Shown here piece after piece: positions 21,516 to 31,637 of a DNA stretch of 64,000 nucleotides (position 1 is its first letter; every line of letters begins with the position of its first letter). The DNA is taken from the NCBI RefSeq assembly GCF_003473485.1, contig NC_053046.1:44345832-44409831 (forward strand), read 5' to 3'. This DNA comes from Medicago truncatula. Its lineage: Eukaryota > Streptophyta > Magnoliopsida > Fabales > Fabaceae. The notes beneath the pieces are model-generated. The model had not been told where the DNA came from. It ran no database searches and was given only the letters and a program-made list of their open reading frames with translations. A program made the translations under genes and the position numbers.

Positions 21516-22091
21516 TTAATTAACAAGGACAAGAGATTTATGATGATAACCATAATAATAAGCTCTTGCCTCAGAACAGAACTTTGCTTTCATCTTTTTT
21601 ATAAAATCCTCACATTTCTTGTTCAATTCTTGTGTCTCATGATCTTCATCAATGATCATAAGAGAATTTTCCTCCTCTTTATCTTCTTTTGCATCAGAAA
21701 TCATCATTTTATCTGGCTCATAAGATATCATCAAAGTTTTTTCCTCCTCTTTTGTTGATTCACTTTCTGTAACATTTTCAGCATCATTCGCAGATTCGGA
21801 TGCAATGTATTCTAACCACTGACCACCGCCATCGTTGTTGACGACATGTTCAATGCTATCATGAGTGGTTGTTGAAGATGCATTGAATAGAGTAGAATAC
21901 AGAATTATAAAAGCTACAAGGACATTGACGAGAATGAACATGTAACTCTTCTCGATCATGCAGAAGTTAAAGTAGTATTGCATATGGAGTGGCTCAAAGA
22001 ACTGAGAGAGTAATAGAGGTAGAACAAACAGCACAAAGAACAGATAAAATGGAAGAAGAAACTTGCGTAGTATCTGCACCAAATAAGCCAT
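21516..22091 (-). CDS. DUF4408/DUF761-type membrane-anchored protein, paralogue C
   Basis: Intronless ORF of 191 aa. Two hydrophobic segments occupy about residues 12-35 and 48-68. An acidic middle follows, then the DUF761-type end ELNKKCEDFIKKMKAKFC and the tail KSLVLVN. It is more diverged than A and B (for example MAYLVQILRKF at the start) but aligns along its whole length. The start codon is the one preceded by the shared leader CAAACAAACATAAGAC. Cellular role unknown; the N-terminal hydrophobicity suggests membrane attachment. Confidence 0.85.
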   Translation of the reverse strand: MAYLVQILRKFLLPFYLFFVLFVLPLLLSQFFEPLHMQYYFNFCMIEKSYMFILVNVLVAFIILYSTLFNASSTTTHDSIEHVVNNDGGGQWLEYIASESANDAENVTESESTKEEEKTLMISYEPDKMMISDAKEDKEEENSLMIIDEDHETQELNKKCEDFIKKMKAKFCSEARAYYYGYHHKSLVLVN

Positions 22092-22689
22092 GTCTTATGT
22101 TTGTTTGAAACATTAATCTTAAGTGCTCTATGGCTAGGGTGCATGTGTTATATATATTGGGAAAGAGGTATATGTAGGCTTACAAGGCTCCTCAACAATT
22201 CACTTTTAAAAGGTTTATAAAGTAAATAATCTCAAATATATTTTAGTCCTTGTAACATTTTTCTTTAGTATTTCTAGGAATTAAAAATGCTGATGAAATT
22301 TTTTACAATGACTAAAAAGTGGATGTATTTTTAATTATCTGATTAAATACTCAATCCGTCTGGCCTCAATTACAAAAAAAATTGAGTCAATAAAAATCAA
22401 TGTTTTTATTTAAATTTCGGATCCATTACATCAACTTTTGTCGACTTAACTTTTTTAATATTAAGCCGAGTAAATTACTTTTTTTAAAGAGCCGAGTAAA
22501 TTAATTACTACATGGCACACGTGTTGATGGAAAATAAGTTGAGTGACTTCCGTTCAAAATCATATGATAGATGTTTTATGAGGTTCCCTTATAATATATG
22601 TTTATTACAAAGAAGTTAAGATCAACTGCGCGTGAAAAGCTTTGAAATATAAAATTCTTTGAAACCCAATTGTATTCATTAACCAATCA
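22092..22689. other. Upstream flank of paralogue C
   Basis: A TATATATTGG element lies near 22150-22160 on the gene's upstream side. The far part (22640-22689) matches the flanks at 2110-2155 and 27540-27560, which supports duplication of gene plus flank. Confidence 0.45.
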
Positions 22690-22835
22690 ACTCACTCCGT
22701 ATTTTAATATAAGTAAAATTGATTTTTTAGGTTCATTCATTTAATGATGTATATGGTTCATATTATAGACCAGATACATCATTAAATGAATGAACCTAAA
22801 AAGTCAATTTTGCTTATATTAAAATACGGAGGGAG
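22690..22835. mobile_element. Stowaway-like MITE
   Basis: The 146-bp near-perfect palindrome has ends CTCACTCCGTATTTTAATAT and ATATTAAAATACGGAGGGAG, with about 60 paired bases per arm. TA follows on the right (22836-22837) and AA stands on the left where TA is expected. The related flanks at about 2155 and 27557 lack the element and keep a single TA, so they serve as empty sites. Such ends and the TA target are typical of Tc1/mariner-derived Stowaway elements. Confidence 0.9.
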
Positions 22836-22837
22836 TA

Positions 22838-24267
22838 TTTAGCAAACTAAAACTTTCCTAAACATGTGTACTTTCCAAGATCCTTCAAAAAAAATGCGTG
22901 TTTTCCAAGAGTTTTTGCCTGTTGTTTGATAGGGGTATGCTTACAAATGTCCTAAAGACACGTGTGTTAAAATAGGACCCACTATTTTTAAAGACGACAA
23001 ATAAGTGTATAGTCCATTTTTCTAAATATGAAAAGTTTACTTTTTAATAAATAGAATAATGATAGAGATATGACTGAGATCATCCTGATCGAAAACGCCA
23101 AATTTAATCCTACTCAACCTTGGTTGTGTCACATACATTATGGTGTTATTTTCGAGAAATACAGATAAGATAGTATCTTACAATACAAAATATAAGATGA
23201 GATGATCAATTACAGACTGTTCTTATTCAGAGTGAGAAAAATATTAGGATGAATAGAAGTTTGTTTTGAATTTAGGTAAAGAACGTTGAAAATTGTGATC
23301 ATAAATTAATCTTTTTATCAACATATCATTCTATTAGAAAACTAACGGTTGTATCTCAAGTAGTACATATAAATAATTTGAATTATTACTTCACAAAGTA
23401 AAGAGTGGTTTATCTTTATCTGAACTTACAGTGAGTACAATATTAGAAACTAGAGTTTAGTTTGTTTAAGTGATGCCTTAAGAATGATCTCAAGAGGGTT
23501 ATTTATAACATTTCTTCGGCTTGTATTTCCGTGACTTAGGCCCCAAGCAACTTGGGCCCTAAGTTAGGTTTAGAGCGTTCTGGATATTTCTAGAAGCATG
23601 TTGAGGCGGCGCCACTGGAGGGACACGCCTAGGGCTCCAGGGCCTTTCTGGAGGGCGCCTGAGCCCTTGTGGATGACATTTGTGTCCTTAAGGATAGATT
23701 ATATTGACGGTCCACAGCCCCCAAGCACGAGTCTTGGGACAAGGCGAAGTGATTAATTATAGAATTGATGGTCCAACATCTCATCAGAGTAATATCATAA
23801 AAAATTTGTACATTTTGCATATTTCTTAATATGAAAAACATGAATATCTTTCTATTAAAAAGAGTTCATTTTTATCATAATCAACCATGAATGTTCATTG
23901 TAAAAAAAAAAAAAAACGAATATGGTGGCATCACTTACAATAAATTATCTTTTCGAATGTGATGTTAATTGTGCACATGTGGCTTGAGCTTTATCACGTT
24001 GAACGTTATTCAATGGAGGAAATTAAGTTATTTGATGATTGCTCTTTACGCATCTAGGAAAAATTGAATGGTTGTTAACTATCGTTCGACGCACTTTTTA
24101 AATCAGATGAACTAATTTAAAAAGTGTCACAATCGATATCAGAAGTGTTGAGAAAAAGTTAGTTGCAGTTCAATTGGTGTGTGAGAGCAATCACTAGGTG
24201 TCTAAAGAGAAATTGTCATGTTATTTTCTTATAAAAACCTTCGCACAAAATATCAGGCCCAATAACT
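22838..24267 (+). repeat. Duplicated block, copy 1, left part
   Basis: From AGCAAACTAAAACTT onward this tracks 27560-28617 with shared phrases such as GAGATATGACTGAGATCATC and CTATTAAAAAGAG. Copy 1 has extra segments at 23421-23778 and at 24268-26493. No host gene is readable in the block. Confidence 0.8.
23421..23778. mobile_element. Candidate solo LTR inside duplicated block
   Basis: This 358-bp segment is missing from copy 2 near 28090. It begins TGAACTTACAG and ends GGTCCAACA, giving the TG...CA borders of an LTR. It is much richer in GC near 23600-23670 (GGCGCC, AGGGCGCC). No clean 5-bp target duplication is visible, so an LTR remains a hypothesis. Confidence 0.45.
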
Positions 24268-24330
24268 GAAAATTGAGGTTCACACATGTTATAAGACTGA
24301 AAAATACCATTAAATAACCATAATACCCCT

Positions 24331-24723
24331 CGATAGTTAATTGTCGCTGGGTTCATTATTCCTCGACAGTTAACTGTCGCCGAATTTTTGAATTTCTCGG
24401 CAGTTAATTATTGAGGCGCTCTTTCATCAGATGAAACAGCCGCCTGCTCCCCCTAGTCACTATTTCATCATCACCTTTCTTTCCTCTTCCATCTAAACAC
24501 ACAAACTCCAATATTTTTCATCAAATCTTACCACAAAATCATTGATGCATCAATCTTAGGAGGCATCAACACACTTTTGACGTTAAAAAACATGTATTGT
24601 TGCTTTTAATCCGTTCGTTTTTTGTTGTTCTTTGTGTTTTTGCTGTCAATTTACGTTAAGCACTGACATGGGGGGATCGGCAGTTAACTGCCGAATCATG
24701 GGGACATCGGCAGTTAACTTCCA
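24331..24723. repeat. Left cluster of GTTAAC palindromes in the Mutator-like element
   Basis: Five related 16-base sites lie at 24331, 24364, 24398, 24678 and 24708. The one at 24678 is the perfect palindrome CGGCAGTTAACTGCCG; the others differ by one to a few bases. Their placement just inside the left end suggests transposase-binding subterminal repeats (inference). Confidence 0.75.
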
Positions 24724-24856
24724 AAGGATTCTGGGCAAAAACATAGCTACTGCCACTTTGCACCATTTTTTTTTTGTTTGTTTTAATTCATTATGCAATT
24801 GGTTTTATGCATCAGTTAGTTGTTAATTCATAGTTTTGTGTTTTTTAATTATAGAA

Positions 24857-25393
24857 ATGGTTGAGAACACGGAAGATGATCCAGGAGAGACAAAACTAAA
24901 TTTAGTCAAAAAATCCGGAGATGTCAAACAGCCAAATGTTGAAGCCAAACCAAGCATTAATGGAGCTTCCGTCCATGTTGAAGCTTCATTATATGTTGAC
25001 TTTGGTGTCCTCCCACCTCATGCCAATGAAGTTGACATGGCTAGGTTTTTTTCCAACGACGTTAAATGGAAAGATAGGGATGACTTGCTTAATTGGGTAC
25101 ATCGTCAAGAAAATAAGGCGAGATTTACAATTGTTATACAAAGATCAAGTTTGATCAATCCAATGGTACAACTAGTGTGTGAAAGGATGGTTGTCCACTA
25201 TCACAAGAATCAAGAGGCGATGACTTGGGAAGATGAGTATTTGGGTGAACATGATTTGTTCCGAGATCTCATGATTATTGAAAAGGGAGAGAAACTTTTG
25301 CAATCAAAAAAGGAGTCAAACAAAGCGGAACTTATTGCGGAAGATGAAGAAGATTCTATTTCATTTTATCTTCCCCAATCACTTGGTTATTAA
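24857..25393 (+). pseudogene. Truncated element-encoded protein, MULE/FAR1-like N-terminus
   Basis: ORF of 178 aa. The start is taken at 24857, just after a TTTTTAATTATAG splice-acceptor-like sequence, since the upstream in-frame codons look intronic. Residues about 55-105 (FFSNDVKWKDRDDLLNWVHR, then FTIVIQRSSLINP and LVCER) resemble the DNA-binding-like region preceding the MULE transposase domain of many legume elements. The downstream catalytic domain and zinc knuckle are missing; the remaining C-terminus is acidic and looks like a joined-on end. Probably non-functional internal-deletion product. Family assignment is from recall. Confidence 0.6.
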
Positions 25394-25678
25394 TGAGTGA
25401 TTTTTTGTCGGTGTTATTCTTTTTTTTTGTAGAAATTACACCAGCGTATATTTTGGGGTCGAAATTGTAACACCAATTTTTTGTGGTCAATATATAACTA
25501 ACATTATGTAATTTATATAATATGATAATATGTCTTTTATGTGGTGAAACCGGTGCATACTTATTTCTTCTTTATTAATGTTTACGCATTTTATATACAT
25601 TTTTATTGATTATCACGTTTCGTTTAATTTCATCCTAATGTATGATTTTTTTTCAATAAAGCTTTTGTGAAGTGAAAC

Positions 25679-25995
25679 ATGTCCGAGATTGCAAAAATTG
25701 AAGGTCGTGTTAGGTATTCCGCTTTTAAAAAGACAATTAAGGTTATGATAACGTCAACCGACTCTCTTGATGATTTGAAGGCACAACTTATATTTTGAGC
25801 ATCTTGGTGAAAATCAATATACACGTCACTTATTTGCTCAAATGTCTTGCATAGACCTAGGAGAAGATAGAGATGAACACGCATGGAAAACGGTAAGCTA
25901 TATGCCTTGGCTTATTCGCGACGATAGCGACGTTTGATTTATGTTTCGGAATATGGTGGAAGATAATATATTATATATGTATGTTCGTTCCATCT
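25679..25995 (+). pseudogene. Second decayed ORF of the Mutator-like element
   Basis: Joining frames by eye gives GRVRYSAFKKTIKVMITSTD, then SLDDLKAQLI, then AQMSCIDLGEDRDEHAWKTV and MVEDNILYMYVRS, broken by a frameshift near 25790 and a stop near 25938. I recall similar phrases in open reading frames carried by legume transposons but cannot name the family. It lies between the first ORF and the right palindrome cluster. Confidence 0.5.
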
Positions 25996-26331
25996 GCAAT
26001 AAAAATATATGATGGAAAACTAACTATGGATTTATGTCGGTACAAATTTAATTTAACAATATATAATGTGTTGTAATGTGTTGTTTAATTATGGACACTC
26101 TTTAACGTTTTGATGAATTTCAAACATTCGTGTAATTTTAACGAAATGTTGGATTGTATTAATTATGGACAAGTGTAAAAGATAATATATTTTTCTTGTT
26201 TTTGACCGAGTATAAATGTTGTACGACTAGTATTGCCTTTGAAAATGCTCTGGTTGAATTACAGGTAAAAACTGACCGAAAATGGCTTGGTTCAATTATG
26301 CAGAACCCACTGTCTGCATAATATCTTTCCT

Positions 26332-26430
26332 CGGCAGTTAACTGCTGATGGAACCGGCGGCAGTTAATTGCCGATGAAGTTCGGCAGTTAACTGTCGAGG
26401 AACAGTGAAACCGACAGCAGTTAACTGCCG
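26332..26430. repeat. Right cluster of GTTAAC palindromes in the Mutator-like element
   Basis: Four sites at 26332, 26358, 26382 and 26415 carry the same 16-base motif (for example CGGCAGTTAATTGCCG at 26358). They lie just inside the right inverted end, mirroring the left cluster. Confidence 0.75.
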
Positions 26431-26493
26431 AACAGTATTTTTGTCTTTTATAGGTCTGTTTCAGCCTTATCAAATATGCGAACAACGATTTTT

Positions 26494-26890
26494 CCAATAA
26501 CTTGACGATACTCATATTTGGCCCAAATCTCTTGTACATAGAAAAAGTTAAGACTTGTCACAGCTGGTCAATCTCTATCTGTATGTATTTTCCCTTTTAC
26601 AACCAATGAACTAAATTCATTTTATTAACCACTATATATGGTATTCGGCGCATCATTTCACACTTCTGCATTCATGCCTTTCTGTTAATCAAATCCTTCC
26701 ACCATGGAGCTAAGATGATGTTAAGTTCAATTCTTGAGAACGATGTAATGGCATAGTGGCATCTTGAATTAATCGCAGTCTTTCGCCTCAAATTTCTTCT
26801 AGCGTTCACTAATCGAGAAAGCCAAAACCCTCTGTGATAATCTCAAAGAAGATAACGAAGAAAAGGTTTTATAGAGATGAAGAATGCTGC
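26494..26890 (+). repeat. Duplicated block, copy 1, right part with copia relic
   Basis: After the Mutator-like element the block resumes and tracks 28609-29030: GACTTGTC, then CAATGAACT, TTCATT, a GGTATT primer-site-like phrase and AAATTTCTTCTAGCG. It contains the end of a copia LTR and the first codons of its gag region, then diverges near 26870. Confidence 0.7.
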
Positions 26891-27559
26891 TAATGGATGA
26901 AAATTACATAGCAGATTGTAAAGTGTGCACACCATTCATTCATATATACACTTAACAAACCAAGGAACCTCACTTTGCAATTCAGGGGTAATCAAGTATA
27001 TTTGGTTTTTTAAATTGCAATTTACATACACTTTTTCTGTCCTTTCCCTGAGTGCTCTTTCGATTTGCTTCCGACCGGGGAACAATTAATAATCACCTTT
27101 TTAATACTTTTTTTGACCTTATAGATAGCTATAGAAGCATGTTAACTAAAGCAAATTTTTATGAAAAAAAAAATTAGTTAGTATTCATAGCTAGTGATAT
27201 AGGGGCAAGTTAATTTAATTTATAAAAAAGATATCACGATATAAGCTTTTATCGTGAAACTCAATCAACATCTGCTTTCAAGAACTTTCATTGCATTCTC
27301 GGCTGCTATATAAACTATGAACAACATTCAAGATATTTCTAAGTTATATTATAGAAATAGAGGGAATGATAGCTTTTTATTTACATTTTTGAGGCTGAAA
27401 TTTAAATCATTAATTAGCTGAACCACATTTAGTCTCTTCTCTTACAAACATTACTCTTTATATGTCTAAAAAATAAGTATATCTTATCCTTTGTGGGTGC
27501 TTTATTTTAATGAAATTACTTTTGCTTCTCCAAAAAAACAAGTGACTACACTATTCAAT
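26891..27559. other. Intergenic between duplicated blocks
   Basis: I see no coding sequence. The segment separates the two block copies, so the duplication is spaced, not strictly tandem. Confidence 0.4.
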
Positions 27560-28617
27560 CTACTAAGCAAACTAAAACTTGACTAAACATGTGTGCTTTC
27601 CAAGATCCTCCAAGAAAAAAGTGTGCTTTTTGATCATGGTCTGTCAGTTATTTGATAGGTCATTCTAACAAATGTTCTAAAAGATACTTGTTTTGAAATA
27701 GGACTCATCATTCTTTAAAGATGAAAAATAAGTGTATAATCCATTTTTACTAAATTTAAAAACTTTACTTTTTAATAAATACATCAGTTAATAGAGATAT
27801 GACTGAGATCATCCTGATTGAAAACGACAAATTTCATCCTACTCAATCTTGATTGTGTCACATGCATTGTGGCGTTACTTTTGAGAAATGCAGACAGGAC
27901 AGTATCTCACCATACTAAAATATAAGATGAGATTATCAATTACAGACTGTACGTATTTATTCAGTGTCATAAGAGTATTAGAATGAATATAAGGTTGTTT
28001 GGAACCCATGTAAGGAACGTTGAAAATTGTGATCATAAATTACTTTTTATCAACTTATCACTGTATTACAAAGTAAGGAGTAGTTTATTTATATCTCATC
28101 AGAGTAATTATCACCTAAAATTTGTACGTTTTGCATATTTCTTAATACGAAAAAGATGAATATCTTTCTATTAAAAAGAGATAATTTTTATCATAAACCA
28201 TAAATGTATCACATCACATGTATGGAGGTATCACTTACAATAAATACAAACAAGATAATTTATCCTAATTATAATTCGAGACGAAGCTACCATTTAGAAA
28301 ATTATCTTGATCAAATCCGAGGTTAGTTGTGTACCTATGGCTAGAACCTTATGGTGTTGGAAGTTATTCAATGGAGGAAATTATGTTATTTGACAACTGC
28401 ACTTTAGGCACCCAAGAAAAATTAAACGGTAGTTAACTACCGTTCGACACACTTTTAAAATCGGATGAACCGATTTAAAAAATGTTTCAACCAATCTCAA
28501 AAATGTCGAACGGTAGTTAATTGTCGTTTGATGGATGTGTGGGAGCAATTATCAGGTGCAAAGAGCAATGTTATTTTCTTATAACAACCTTTGCACAAAA
28601 TTTCACGCCCAATAACT
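27560..28617 (+). repeat. Duplicated block, copy 2
   Basis: It matches 22838-24267 with scattered substitutions and small gaps, and lacks the 23421-23778 segment. It ends with the unfilled CCAATAACT site (28609-28617) of the Mutator-like insertion and then continues into the copia relic. Confidence 0.8.
28430..28530. repeat. Nested palindromes in block copy 2
   Basis: CGGTAGTTAACTACCG is a perfect palindrome at 28433-28448. It is followed by TTCGACA, a small hairpin AAATCGG...CCGATTT, and then an inverted partner TGTCGAACGGTAGTTAATT. The core GTTAAC resembles the sites inside the Mutator-like element. Copy 1 (24066-24170) has a decayed version. Confidence 0.65.
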
Positions 28618-29676
28618 TGACAAATAGAATTCTGCTCTTTACCCAAACAATTTTGCTCATTCCCAACTCTCTTGTACAAGTAGTCAAGACTTGTCCCGGT
28701 TAGTTAATCTCTAACTGTATTTTTCACTCTTCAATTTGTTGTAATATTGTTACTCTATATAAGAGTTGTAACTAGATCATTTACAATCAATGAACTCAAT
28801 TCATTCTATTCATCATTTTCTCTATATGGTATTAGCCATTAGGCGCATCATTTTATGCATGCTTCCACATTCAAGCCTTTTTGTTAATCAAATCCTTCAA
28901 CCATGTAACTAAGATGATGTTAAGTTCGATTTATGGGAACGATGTAACAGCATGTTTGTATATTGGATTACTTGCTGTCTTCTTTCACCTCAAATTTCTT
29001 CTAGCGCTGACTAAACCGACAATGCCAAAACCCTCTTTCAAACAAGGTGAACAATATGTAACTAATCTCTTCACTTTGTTGAAAACCGTATGGGACGAAT
29101 TAGAGGCTTTATGCCGTATTAAAGATTGTATGTGTTCTGTGAAATATTCTTGTGGATATCTCAAAGACATCGAGTTGCTTCGAGATTTTGAATGTGTTGT
29201 AAACTTGTTGAATGGTTTAAGTGATCCCTACAATTTTGTTAAATCACAAATTCTACGTATGGAACTTTGGCACTGCTAATGATGATGCCAAAATTCTTTT
29301 CAACTCTACTGAAAGACCTTGGTTCCCTACACAGAGTGGAAGATCAAGTTATGGTCATTGCAATAATGGAAAAGGTCGTGGTCCTCTTGGGACAATTCTC
29401 ATTTTGCAACAAGCTAGGTCACATTGTGGAACAATGTTATTCTAAGCATGGTACAAGCCAAAAAATTCGGATTATATCAATTATAATACTATTTATGATG
29501 ATAATGTAAATTCCACTGCTCTTATTAAGGATGACTTACATGACTATTCCTATCTTCAATAGACATTCTTCATACTTTATCAAGCAAATCTTTTTTTTTT
29601 TTTCAAACTAACTATGGATGTCTCTTGTCTGTGAATGAGCAAAATTATTTTTTTTTATAGTTTTTTTTTTGGCTTA

Positions 29677-29767
29677 ATTAATAATTTGGTCCCTTAAGTT
29701 ATTTGTTGGTTACATTTTGGTCCCATAAATTATTAACATTACAATTTGGTCCCTTTATGTCTCGACC
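29677..29767 (+). repeat. Transposon-end-like repeat
   Basis: GGCTTAATTAATAATTTGGT is followed by three TTTGGTCCC-type phrases. This is the style of the ends of the Mutator-like MITEs at 43338 and 58112. It directly abuts the SDR fragment at 29768. No matching inverted partner was found. Confidence 0.45.
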
Positions 29768-29893
29768 GAAGAGGTCTCCTCTTTGGTGACTTTCCTTTGC
29801 TTACCTGCTGCATCTTACATCATTGGACAAGTTATTTGTGTTGATGGGGGATTAATTGTGTTTGGATTTCAACCCAGCATGAGAATTACATGA
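29768..29893 (+). pseudogene. C-terminal fragment of a tropinone-reductase-like SDR
   Basis: The frame reads [20 protein letters not shown] and [14 protein letters not shown] to a stop at 29891-29893, the last exon-like part of plant short-chain dehydrogenases annotated as tropinone reductase homologues. The catalytic Tyr-x-x-x-Lys and the cofactor-binding N-terminus are missing. It is a captured or retroposed 3' end sitting inside the copia relic, next to transposon-end-like sequence. Confidence 0.85.
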
Positions 29894-30039
29894 GATAGTG
29901 CAATTCTTATTTCAAATGGACTGGTGGCTAGCTATGTTGTGTCAAAATATATGTTTGGTACATGCAAATATAGTGAGTTTCAATTTTCATATTTGTAAGT
30001 TGTTTATTTTTAATTTCATCCTCGTGAAGTCATAAACTA

Positions 30040-30525
30040 TTTTTTGTTGAACAAAACAAACTCAACTCATATCATTTAAACAGTGTTGGATACAAGGAGG
30101 AACAAAATCAAACATTTGTCTACTAGCTAGCACTGACTGCCTTAGTTAAGCTATGAGCAATCATATTTGCTTGCGGCAAATAAACTTAACCTCAAAGTTG
30201 CAATTAGAACACAATATTCTAATATTAAAATCAATCAAGACTACTAAACTCCGAGGAACCTACAGATAACTGTAACAACGTCCTGAAGTCCCATACTTAG
30301 TGACCAATTCACAGCTGAGAGTACTGCAAAAGCTTCCCCCTCATGAACTAACAGTTTCGGAGTCACGAATAAAAGCTTTCCAACCCAGCAAAAGCTGTAA
30401 CAAACTGTCTGAAGGAGTCACGAACGAAGCACCTGAAGCCTGTCTTTGTTAGCAGACTGCTAAAGCTTGCATTCACATTACATTTCAGAACACCTATAGG
30501 CAGACGACACCACTGAATTCTACAA
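30040..30525 (-). pseudogene. LINE RNase H domain relic
   Basis: On the minus strand frames can be pieced into LKCNVNASFS, then FVRDSFRQFVTAFAGLE, SAVNWSLSMGLQDVV-like and CIQHCLNDMS, the order of the RNase H-like domain at the end of plant LINE ORF2. There are many stops and shifts. The T tract near 30040 on the plus strand is consistent with a poly-A tail of the minus-strand element. It lies inside the copia relic. Confidence 0.65.
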
Positions 30526-30814
30526 TGTGTCTAATACTTGTAATTCCAATTCTTTTGAACTTTGGCACTATATAGGTCATCCTTATTATAAGATTCTCAA
30601 ACATGTATCCAATATCTTTCCATATGTACATTTATCTAAGAAACAAAAGTTACATTTCATGTCAAGTAATTCTCAATCTGCAAAATCTTTTGACTTAATT
30701 CATATAGACACCAGGAGTCGACTTGTTATCACCTCTATTCACATCTATTTCTATTTTCTAACAACTGTAGATGATCACACTCATCATGGTTTATGTTACG
30801 AAATCCAAAGATGA

Positions 30815-31446
30815 AAGCATACAAAGAACTGGGGGACATAAAACCTGACCATTGACACCAACATGAAAAAAACTAATGATAATTAATATAAAATAAAAAA
30901 ACCAACCTAAATTGCAATAATTAATAGCTTGATTAAAATACTTATGATTAGGCAAATACACAGTAAGAACCGTGAGTATTTTCAATATGGTTATGGTGAT
31001 GGCTGAGAATTCTTTGACGAATTGATCATGGTAGTAACGCTAGAGGAGTTTCTGGTGGAAACAAAAACCGAAGAAGAAAAGATGGTCACAGATCATTTTT
31101 AAGAAGCATGTGGAAACAGTGTAAATTAAGTATGTTGTCTTTCTCAAAGCGATCGCCTCTTTCCCTATTTCTAGGGTTTGAGGTTCATAATATTTGCCAC
31201 TGTTGAAAAGCCAATACAAGGCCATTAATCTGATCATGAGGGATTTAGACATGTTTTAGAGAGAGTGTGTGTAGAATCAAAGCTAAAAGTATGATTAAAT
31301 GCGGAGTAATACTAGCACTACTTATTTGACTTGACCACTTCCAATGTTGCTGCATATGGTTCGATCCATCCATAGTCTTCCTGAAGGATAGGTTACTTAT
31401 AACAACTAATATATGATGATATATTTGTTGTTGGAGTTAAGCACCC
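30815..31446. other. Intergenic, nothing firmly recognised
   Basis: A minus-strand frame at 31040-31252 contains an AAACCCTAGAAATAGGG phrase of the kind seen in plant 5' leaders, but the 70-aa product has no family I know. Confidence 0.35.
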
Positions 31447-31559
31447 GCGGCTAGAATTCACCTTTTTCAAAAGGAATAAGTGGGGTGTTCGGAGTTTGAA
31501 CACATACCTTTACATATAATAATGTATGTCCTGCGAACTGAGTTATGCTCACGGGGACT
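31447..31559 (-). mobile_element. tRNA-derived SINE, diverged copy
   Basis: Read on the minus strand it begins GTCCCCGTGAGCATAACTCA (A-box side), continues with a degenerate B box (GTTCAAACTCC) and CACCCCACTTATTCC. It points away from the copy at 31638-31775, with heads about 80 bases apart. Confidence 0.65.
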
Positions 31560-31637
31560 AACATATGATATTTATATCCTTCCAAAATGTAAATAGATGT
31601 TCTTATAATTAGTTGGTAAGTAGAATAATTCAAAATA

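Larger units (their letters stand above)
24268..26493 (+). mobile_element. Mutator-like element with 9-bp target duplication
   Basis: The 2226-bp insert is flanked by exact CCAATAACT repeats (24259-24267 and 26494-26502). Its inverted ends (24268-24308 and 26453-26493) agree at 30 of 41 positions. The duplicate block carries one CCAATAACT at 28609-28617 without the insert, so the boundaries are confirmed by a natural empty site. Inside are two decayed coding pieces (24857-25393 and 25679-25995) and palindrome clusters near both ends. The 9-bp duplication and inverted ends place it in the Mutator superfamily; it lacks a full transposase. Confidence 0.9.
28660..30814 (+). mobile_element. Decayed Ty1/copia retrotransposon, interrupted
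   Basis: An LTR end (CAATGAACTCAATTCATTCT, then TCTCTATATGGTATTA resembling the primer site) precedes a gag remnant (28881-29279; FKQGEQYVTNLFTLLKTVWD, CVVNLLNGLSDPYNFVKSQI). A zinc-knuckle phrase follows (FCNKLGHIVEQCYSKHG, about 29395-29450). The pre-integrase and integrase start resumes at 30530-30814 (ELWHYIGHPYYKIL, SAKSFDLIHID, YFLTTVDDHTHH). Frames are broken in several places and about 870 bp of foreign sequence splits the element between 29650 and 30525. No reverse transcriptase remains. Confidence 0.8.

Noticed and set aside
31040..31252. 70-aa minus-strand frame as a gene start
   Set aside because: A leader-like AAACCCTAG phrase is present but no following exons or family could be found.
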